Shown here piece after piece: positions 57,463 to 64,000 of a stretch of 64,000 bases of DNA (position 1 is its first letter; each line of letters opens with the position of its first letter). The stretch is from Hofstenia miamia (lineage: Eukaryota > Xenacoelomorpha > Acoela), in contig SCFE01000026.1 of assembly GCA_004352715.1 (NCBI GenBank), positions 582,822 through 646,821 of the forward strand. Direction: 5' to 3'. The position numbers were made by a program, and so were the translations under genes. The notes below the pieces were generated by a model that saw nothing but the letters and a program-made list of their open reading frames with translations, searched no databases and was not told the DNA's origin.

Positions 57463-60400
57463 CTAAATGCACATCAATTAGAATGAATAGTATATTTGAA
57501 GGGTAAAATCAGGTAGGTATTTGTTATATATGATTTACCAGAAAACTACGTGTAATAAAAAATTAATTCAACAAATTTTGATTAATTTTAATAAAAAAAT
57601 GCAAAACTTTCAACAAAAAGTATGAAAAATTAAAATCTTACTATTGTTGTCATATACTTTTAAACATGTTTCTTAAATTCCAGAACACATTGGACACATG
57701 TGGTCAGAAAATAGGCTCTCACCAACATGCAATAATAAGAATTTCTAGGTATACAGTAAGAAAAACTTTAGCACTAATTTTATTCGACCCATTATTGTTT
57801 AAACTGTAAGCAATGTATGATATCTTGTTACAGTGTATCCTCGATCGCCCGACCCATACTGAGTGAACACCTACGGAAAAAGGGCCTGATAATCTCAATT
57901 GTATATATCAATTTAATCCACAAAAATTCAGGTTAATAAGCATAGAATCGCACAAACTGTTAAATTCAGTTTCGGCGCATTGCATGTCCAAAGCTTTGAA
58001 AAATCAGATACCCGATATTGGTGAGAAAATGGAGGCAGGATAATTGAAAAACAGGTTTATGAAAATACACTGTATAAGGTATCATATTTGAATTACTGCA
58101 GAAATCAAAATTCTTTTCGGATTATTATCAAATCTTTGAAACGAAAAATCCGATAAATACACAGTGGTAAAAAATTAACGATTTCTATTTATATTGGAAT
58201 GAGCCACTTCGGCTAAATCCCAATTTAAGTTCCACAAATCTTTATACCTCTTAAATAATCCACAGCGCATGGTACACCGATACCACTGCAGAATCGCATG
58301 AGATTAGTTCCGCTTAACATATTTAGTTACACGCTCTATAATTTCATAAACTCCACCGATTTATTTAGGAAAATATGTATGATTTATTGGATGCTTTTTT
58401 CTTCTAGTACGAGTGTGTGGGGAATAACAATGACATTTTGTGAGAATATTCCACGACAAACACGCTTGTTAAAAATGTAGGGAATATTGTAAGAAACGAC
58501 AGGAATCACCTCTAGTGTAGTAATCGAAATTGGAAACAGTACTTAACGAATTAATGATGCTAATTTCGTGGGATTTCAATTCTTAATTTTTAGAATGCAT
58601 CTTCAATAACATTTTCTTGTGAATCTCTAAATCAGGAAAATCATTTATGGTAGAGGAATATTCACAAAAAACTAGAATTTGATGCTGAATGTATTACTTT
58701 CAAAAAGCCATAGTACTTAGTGCCAATATAATAATATACAGTGGTGTACGCAAGGGGGACATGGTGGAATGTCCGCCCCATCATGTTTTCAAAATAGATT
58801 TTGAGTGGCTAAGTAAAAAATTTTTGGTAAAAGGCTTAAAATATTTTTAATACTAAGATGTATATTTTCAATATTTTTCAAAATGTCGAGGTGTTTAGCA
58901 ATGCGTTTGTTCATGACAGATGTACCACCCCTATCTATTATATTCAAGTGCCAGTGTATGAAATTGAATGTTAGGTTTCTTATCTTAAAGACCTGCATGC
59001 ATTCTAAGAAAAAGTCTTACAGCACAAAACTCCTCAAATGAGATTTTGCCGTCTTCGTCTGTATCTGCATGTATGATGGTTTTATCGACAATCTGTTGAA
59101 GTTGAGTATCTTTCAGGTTAGTTCCAACCTAAAGGGTAACAAGGTAAACGTAGAAAATGACTATACATTTAAAAAAGTGCGTATGAAAATAATTACCATC
59201 ATTTTGAGCACTTGGAACAATTCTCCGTTGCTAATGTAACCGTCTTTGTCAATATCATAAATCATAAACGCAACTAAACGACATTGTTAGAATGACCTCC
59301 TCCCAAAAAAATAGCAATAAAACTCCCTTCATAAATGCAACAGTGGTACATTTCAATTTCACATTGTGAGAGCGATTTTATTATCCAAACAATCACTATT
59401 AGGAATATCAAACAAATTAAGCGCATGGACAGATTTCATTTGAAATTAAGTAAGTGTGCATATTTTTAATTTTGTAAATATCCATGTATAGTAGTTTGTA
59501 GTATTTGTTTGTTTGTTTATTTTAGCAATAAATTTGCTTGACTCAACTCTATGTTAAAAGACAATTTGTAGTTACTTACACGGCCCATACCCGCCCCCAG
59601 TCCAATTCTTAAAATCTGACCCACTGAAATAAAAAAATTAAGCATTTTTTAACAAAACAAATTATGCACACCTCCCTGATATAGTGCTCAATTTGTGATT
59701 TTCCCTCTAATTGATCGCACTTTGACTGCGTACTAAAAGCGTCGAAGCAGAAAAGTAAGTCGTTTTGGACAGTGTTTCCAAAAGTATAAAATATGAGAAA
59801 ATCTTGTTGTAGTTATATATAAATGTCCATTTCTTCAAAAGACTTTAACAATGTTGCCACTTGACAATTTGACGGATTTAATTTATTTAGATTGCAATAC
59901 TTTCAACATTTTAGCAGTGTAGCATAAGCTTACATCTCGACAGTTGAAATGGGGGTGATGAGGGATATATAGCACTCCTAGAATTTCAGAAAAGTTTGAC
60001 TATATACCTCCCTAAAAATGCTCAGTGAAAAATACTAAGTTTTTAACAAAAAACGACATTTTTATATATATATAGTGACCGTTTGTTTATCCTCTGAAAA
60101 ATATGCTTAAGCATGTGATTTGGGTAGAATTTCCACCCAGAAATAAAACCAACGTTTTTTAAATAAAAAGCCCCTGATATTACATTGTTCAGACGATACT
60201 GTGCCGACTAGGGAACGTTTTTTCACCTTACATCTCCGCGCACCGCGTCGATTTTTTTTGAATTTAGATTTTAATTACTTGATAGACGGCACTCACATGA
60301 AGTAAATTGAATACAGCAGCTGTTTAAAATCCATTTTTAATGTAGATATTCATTGAATGAATTAATTCCAACCAACCACTAATATTTCACTATTCAATGC

Positions 60401-62755
60401 AATTACGTTATGCTGCTATTGAAAGCGGCGGTGAAATGAGGTTTTAGGATCATTTATGTAAATAAATCAAGTGACATACGAAATTCTCAAGTGAGCCGCA
60501 AAAGCTGATCTCTAACAAAGCTTTTCCCCACTTTCACTCACGCAATTAACGACTAGCAAATTAAATACCTGTTCCAATGACATTTGGAAGTAATTGAAAG
60601 GTTTATTGCGAAATAAATAATGTGCCACTGCAACACTTAAAAAAGTAATTTTAATCCCATCAGACTACAAACTCACGTATGAACTTTCTAATGTTTCTAG
60701 AGCTTTTTAAATATGACGCGGTTGAAAGTCAAGCTGATTAATTTCATAATTTAAAGAGTGGAGAAAATCAGGGAATTTTGTAAGCACATCAATCGACTTT
60801 ACCACAAACAAATTACATACGAACGCAAAATTTACATTCAAGTTTAAAAAGAAAAAATTCATTGTTGTATGCATGGATAACATTATCTACCGAGCTTCTA
60901 ACGAGCCGAGCCGAGCTTGAGCAGAGTATTGGTTATACNNNNNNNNNNNNNNNNNNNNNNNNNNNNNNNNNNNNNNNNNNNNNNNNNNNNNNNNNNNNNN
61001 NNNNNNNNNNNNNNNNNNNNNNNNNNNNNNNNNNNNNNNNNNNNNNNNNNNNNNNNNNNNNNNNNNNNNNNNNNNNNNNNNNNNNNNNNNNNNNNNNNNN
61101 NNNNNNNNNNNNNNNNNNNNNNNNNNNNNNNNNNNNNNNNNNNNNNNNNNNNNNNNNNNNNNNNNNNNNNNNNNNNTTACTCAAAATTTAAACAATTCGA
61201 GCCGAGCTGAGCTAGGAAATTACGGCTCGTTGACAAGTCTGTTATCTACTACTATATCAAGAACTTCAACTGCAATTTCGCAAGAATGACTATTGTTGAT
61301 TTGTACTCGATAAACAACTGTTTGCTTTTGATAAGAACCATTTCGTTCTTTCTTGGGCTAAGTAAACATTTTTATTGACTGTTGGGATGTAATAGCCCGT
61401 GTGATTTTTTAAGATCAATTCGGTTTCAACCCACAGAAATTGCTTGATGAGTTCGCATGCGTGTGAGAATGGATATTAGCGTTTTTAACTGCGAAATCAA
61501 TCACGATAGAATGAAGCGACAGAGATTTTAATAAATTTAATGAAACAGGAGCGTAATTTCGAAAAGGAATGAGAATTTATTACTGTAGCAAAAGGAAAAT
61601 AATTTAACTATGTAAAGTTGAACGTAATGGAATTGTATAAATTGCGTGTAGTCTGATGAGAAATGGGGCCGAGGTAACATGAAAACCTTACTCACACACA
61701 CACACACACACACGTATACACACTTAAAGCCCACAGTAGAATTAATAACTGTTTTATAGCGTTCAAAAATGAACAGACGGAGAACGTAATTGATTTACAG
61801 GGAATACAATTTAAATGAGCGTATTACTCGCTACTCGACTAAGTGTTTTCCCAATTTGAAAAGTGTTCTAAAATGCATTGGGCTGAAATAAATGAATTTT
61901 TACAACTCACACATAAAAAGCACTCACGCGGCGACACTGCAAAGTATTGAAAATAAAAATGATGAATATTATGTTAGTAATGTTACAATCGTGCAAGCAT
62001 GCAAATATGTTCCGTCATTTAATGAAAAATGAGGGAATACAAGAGGAAACAAAGATTCATTTGCTTATAGCTAATAAGCACTTACATTTGAGTTTAGATT
62101 CTTTGTCACCTTTAACGGAGAACTGAGAAACACCTTGGATGAATTCTACAAAAGGTAAGATGACAGAGGGATCGTAAACATAATATATCATGTACAAAAC
62201 ATTCAATGAGGTACTCGGTGTTTAATCAGCATGCTGTACTTTCACAGTCCTATTAGTCAGTTATGCTACAGATGTGCTGCAGCCGGGGTAAAGCATAACG
62301 GTGAGAGGGGCCGCTAGGGGGCGGGGGTTCTGGAATTATATTGGGGGGCGACTCTGGCGTATGTTAAANNNNNNNNNNNNNNNNNNNNNGTCCTATTAGT
62401 CAGTTATGCTACAGATGTGCTGCAGCCGGGGTAAAGCATAACGGTGAGAGGGGCCGCTAGGGGGCGGGGGTTCTGGAATTATGTTGGGGGGCGACTCTGG
62501 CGTATGTTAAATTCCTAAAAAGCTAAAGCGATGAGTTAACAAAATACGCAAGTCTTTCAAAACATTTAAGGAAAAGGGTTTGTAACAATGTAATCGTCTA
62601 ATGATGACCACAATATCGTCGTCAACGAAATACTACTGAGAGCTTAACAAAAAAATTCCCCGACGATATTGTAGCAGGTCCATTGATATACTTACAGCGT
62701 AGTTTGGCTTCCTTGTCACATTTCACACTGAAGGATGACACGCCGACTATGAATT
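57415..62755 (-). CDS. Calcineurin subunit B, 3' part of gene (5 exons seen)
   Basis: Calcineurin B is the EF-hand regulatory subunit of the Ca2+/calmodulin-dependent phosphatase PP2B. In transcript order the minus-strand exons are 62696-62755 or 62086-62145 (alternatives), 59197-59273, 59021-59128 and 57415-57462. They cover the end of EF-hand 2, the linker, EF-hand 3 ([12 protein letters not shown]), EF-hand 4 ([12 protein letters not shown]) and the C-terminal VHKKMVVEV. All calcium ligands at loop positions 1, 3, 5 and 12 are present in both loops. Splice phases are mutually consistent. The exons for the N-terminus and EF-hands 1 and 2 lie beyond the right edge. Identity is certain from near-universal motifs such as [16 protein letters not shown]. 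Confidence 0.95.
58741..58937. mobile_element. Miniature element, GTACGCAAGGGGG type, copy 2
   Basis: It begins near CAGTGGTGTACGCAAGGGGG and shares the internal block order of the element at 23320-23540. Right end near TACCACCCC. It lies in the last calcineurin B intron. Confidence 0.5.
59021..59128 (-). CDS. Calcineurin B exon, EF-hand 4
   Basis: Thirty-six codons after [25 protein letters not shown] leads into loop [12 protein letters not shown] and ends EEFCA at GTAAGA. The VGxNLKD stretch is the latch region that in vertebrates touches immunophilin-drug complexes; here Thr replaces the usual Asn at the third position. Confidence 0.96.
59197..59273 (-). CDS. Calcineurin B exon, EF-hand 3
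   Basis: Seventy-seven nucleotides after GTTTAG. It encodes [16 protein letters not shown] then [10 protein letters not shown] and ends ATG/GTAATT in phase 0. The EF loop is [12 protein letters not shown] with ligands D1, D3, D5, S9 and E12. Confidence 0.96.
59580..59623 (-). other. Possible 44-nt poison exon in calcineurin B
   Basis: A TTTTTTTATTTCAG acceptor and a GTAAGT donor, both strong, bracket 44 nt with high GC content in an AT-rich intron. Spliced between the alternative exon and the EF-hand 3 exon it would shift frame and hit TGA four codons into the next exon, so it would be non-productive. Supported only by splice-site quality. Confidence 0.4.
60891..61241. mobile_element. hAT-like miniature element, GAGCC-word family, copy 4
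   Basis: Flanked by a perfect 8-bp duplication TTATCTAC (60883-60890 and 61242-61249). The right end is CTCGTTGACAAGTCTG; the left end is shortened and starts CGAGCTTCTAACGAGCCG. The centre is a gap (60939-61176). It lies in the large calcineurin B intron. Confidence 0.85.
61691..61714. repeat. AC microsatellite
   Basis: A short CA dinucleotide run in the calcineurin B intron. Confidence 0.9.
62086..62145 (-). CDS. Calcineurin B alternative exon b (3' copy)
   Basis: Sixty nucleotides between TTTTGTAG and GTAAGT with the same phases as exon a. It encodes [20 protein letters not shown], closer to the usual sequence (VKGDKE intact). It differs from exon a at five residues and many silent sites, so the duplication is old. 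Either exon joins the next one to give a Phe (T + TT). Confidence 0.94.
62247..62511. repeat. 122-bp direct duplication around a 21-N gap (assembly join)
   Basis: 62247-62368 and 62390-62511 differ at one base and flank N (62369-62389). It contains a GC-rich stretch (GGGGCCGCTAGGGGGCGGGGG). It lies between the two alternative calcineurin B exons, which themselves are clearly different sequences and not part of this duplication. Confidence 0.88.
62696..62755 (-). CDS. Calcineurin B alternative exon a (5' copy)
   Basis: Sixty nucleotides between CTTTTGCTAG and GTAAGT, entering in phase 1 (G + AA = Glu) and leaving in phase 1 (T). It encodes [20 protein letters not shown]. It matches the calcineurin B consensus but has Cys where Gly is usual in VKGDKE. 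It uses the same boundaries as exon b. Confidence 0.92.
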
Positions 62756-62759
62756 CTAG

Positions 62760-64000
62760 CAAAAGAAATATTTTTACGCTCACCGATCCACAACTTGTAG
62801 CTTTACAACATTAAACACCGCAAGAAACTTTTAGTTCACTTTAATCATATGCGCATTTTATTTGGTTAAATTAATTACAATGTAAGCAACACCGACTTAG
62901 TCGACCTTCATCAAATTTACTAAATACGTAGATCACAAATGTTGTATGTATTTATTTAACAAATCAATCGTTGTTCATAATATTTATATGTTATTGAATT
63001 GAATGAGTTCGAAATATTTGCAGCGCAGATTTGCTTTAGGATAAAATATTCAAGACACCTTTGCATTCCTGAACCGTTGCGCAACATTACATTATTGTTA
63101 AAGAATCTGAACAAATATAAAATTCGCCAATTTTCTAAATCTACAAGAACGATCAATATTGAAACAAATAAATCGATTCAAAATGACACATTCTTTAATC
63201 AGTTAAATATAATTTGCAGCAGTAAATTTCCGAGGGAAACTGTTTTCTAGTATAGAGATTTTGAAGTTGTTTTTGGTGTTTGAATAGCGATTAGAAAATA
63301 ATTTTTTTACAGTGATAATTGTAACTTCTACCTATCATTAATGACTTACACCGAAGAACACCCGAGTTGTAACAACTCACAGTAGTCATATTGGGATTTG
63401 GGAATTTTTTATAAAAATAATTTGTTGTTTTGAAAATATATCAAAAGAAACACAAACAGCTATGATATTGGGATATGTCTACAAAGTTGAAGAAAGGAAT
63501 CTTCATCCACGATTTCACACCACTAACACCCAAATGAATATCAATTTCTCAATATGGTGATGACTTATTGTACCCATAAAATGTACCTCATTACAGAGTC
63601 TGTGGTCAGTTTTGATTTCTTAGAGGATATAGAAGTGAAGTATTAGAAATATTTCGAAAAATTGATATCTACAGAATCTATTTGCGCATCGGCTTGATCA
63701 ACAGTCAAAACCCCACTATGACTATTAAGGTCAGCTTTGAGTCAAGGTTTGACGAAGGAGTATTATTTGCTTTATTGCACTGCTTAGAACAACCATTAAC
63801 GCAACGCTTATTTTGAAAATTGGTATTAAAGGTTATCATTACATGGGAATGAGGAAAAATATTTGGACGTGATTGTCATATACAATCTAAACGTACACAA
63901 CTAATGCGATAGATCCAAACAAATTTCAAAAAATTGTGTTAAAATCGAATAAATTTTTCTAAACAAAAAGATGAAAGAATTCTAGTTGTTGCCATTTAAA
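62760..64000. other. No exon recognised
   Basis: AT-rich intron of calcineurin B. The preceding exon (EF-hand 2, expected to end in a lone G before the Glu codon) was searched for on the minus strand and not found, so it should lie beyond the window. Confidence 0.5.

Noticed and set aside
62247-62511. Idea that the calcineurin B exon pair is an assembly duplication like the nearby gap
   Set aside because: The two exons differ at many positions while the gap-flanking copies differ at one, so the exon pair is a real old duplication.
63340-63400. Possible calcineurin B exon ending at a GTAAGT-like site on the minus strand
   Set aside because: Only about 26 nt, no pyrimidine tract, no EF-hand sequence.

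Overview
The window is AT-rich nuclear DNA of an invertebrate animal. This rests on spliced genes with GT-AG introns, an innexin (invertebrate gap-junction protein), a collagen XV/XVIII-type multiplexin with an endostatin domain, calcineurin B, and many degenerate animal-type transposons. The innexin looks most like those of spiralian (lophotrochozoan-type) animals, but I cannot name a phylum safely. Most long open reading frames here are transposon remnants or chance. The real genes are split into short exons, which I assembled by eye from splice sites, reading phase and protein motifs.

Layout. (1) 1-6691: AT-rich non-coding DNA ending in a long CT microsatellite. (2) 6692-17913, + strand: a six-exon innexin whose exons join in phase 0 into about 431 residues with four membrane segments. 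Its introns hold repeats, gaps and a long palindrome. (3) About 18.4-24.7 kb: no gene, transposon debris. (4) 24851-36845, - strand, possibly starting at 47456: a multiplexin with a short Gly-X-Y region, the trimerisation domain and a complete endostatin domain over five exons. A Tc1-like transposon and several hAT-type miniature elements sit in its introns. (5) 37.9-39.9 kb (-) and 48.7-51.9 kb (+): two decayed non-LTR retrotransposons. The second has a PHD-like finger, a reverse transcriptase and a C-terminal restriction-like endonuclease. (6) 57415-62755, - strand: the 3' half of calcineurin B, with two alternative 60-nt exons.

Most striking observations. The 5' splice donor of innexin coding exon 1 is the first unit of a perfect 31-copy, 21-bp tandem array, so 31 near-consensus donors stand in a row at one exon-intron junction and all but the first are followed by an in-frame stop. 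Calcineurin B carries a same-length, same-phase duplicated exon pair (probably mutually exclusive) and a possible poison exon. The multiplexin appears very compact. The miniature transposons form several unrelated hAT-like families that all have short GC-rich words iterated next to their ends.

Assembly caveats: there are runs of N in TA, poly-C and palindromic tracts. Three gaps (11260, 51031, 62369) are flanked by near-identical direct copies, which look like unmerged contig ends rather than biology.
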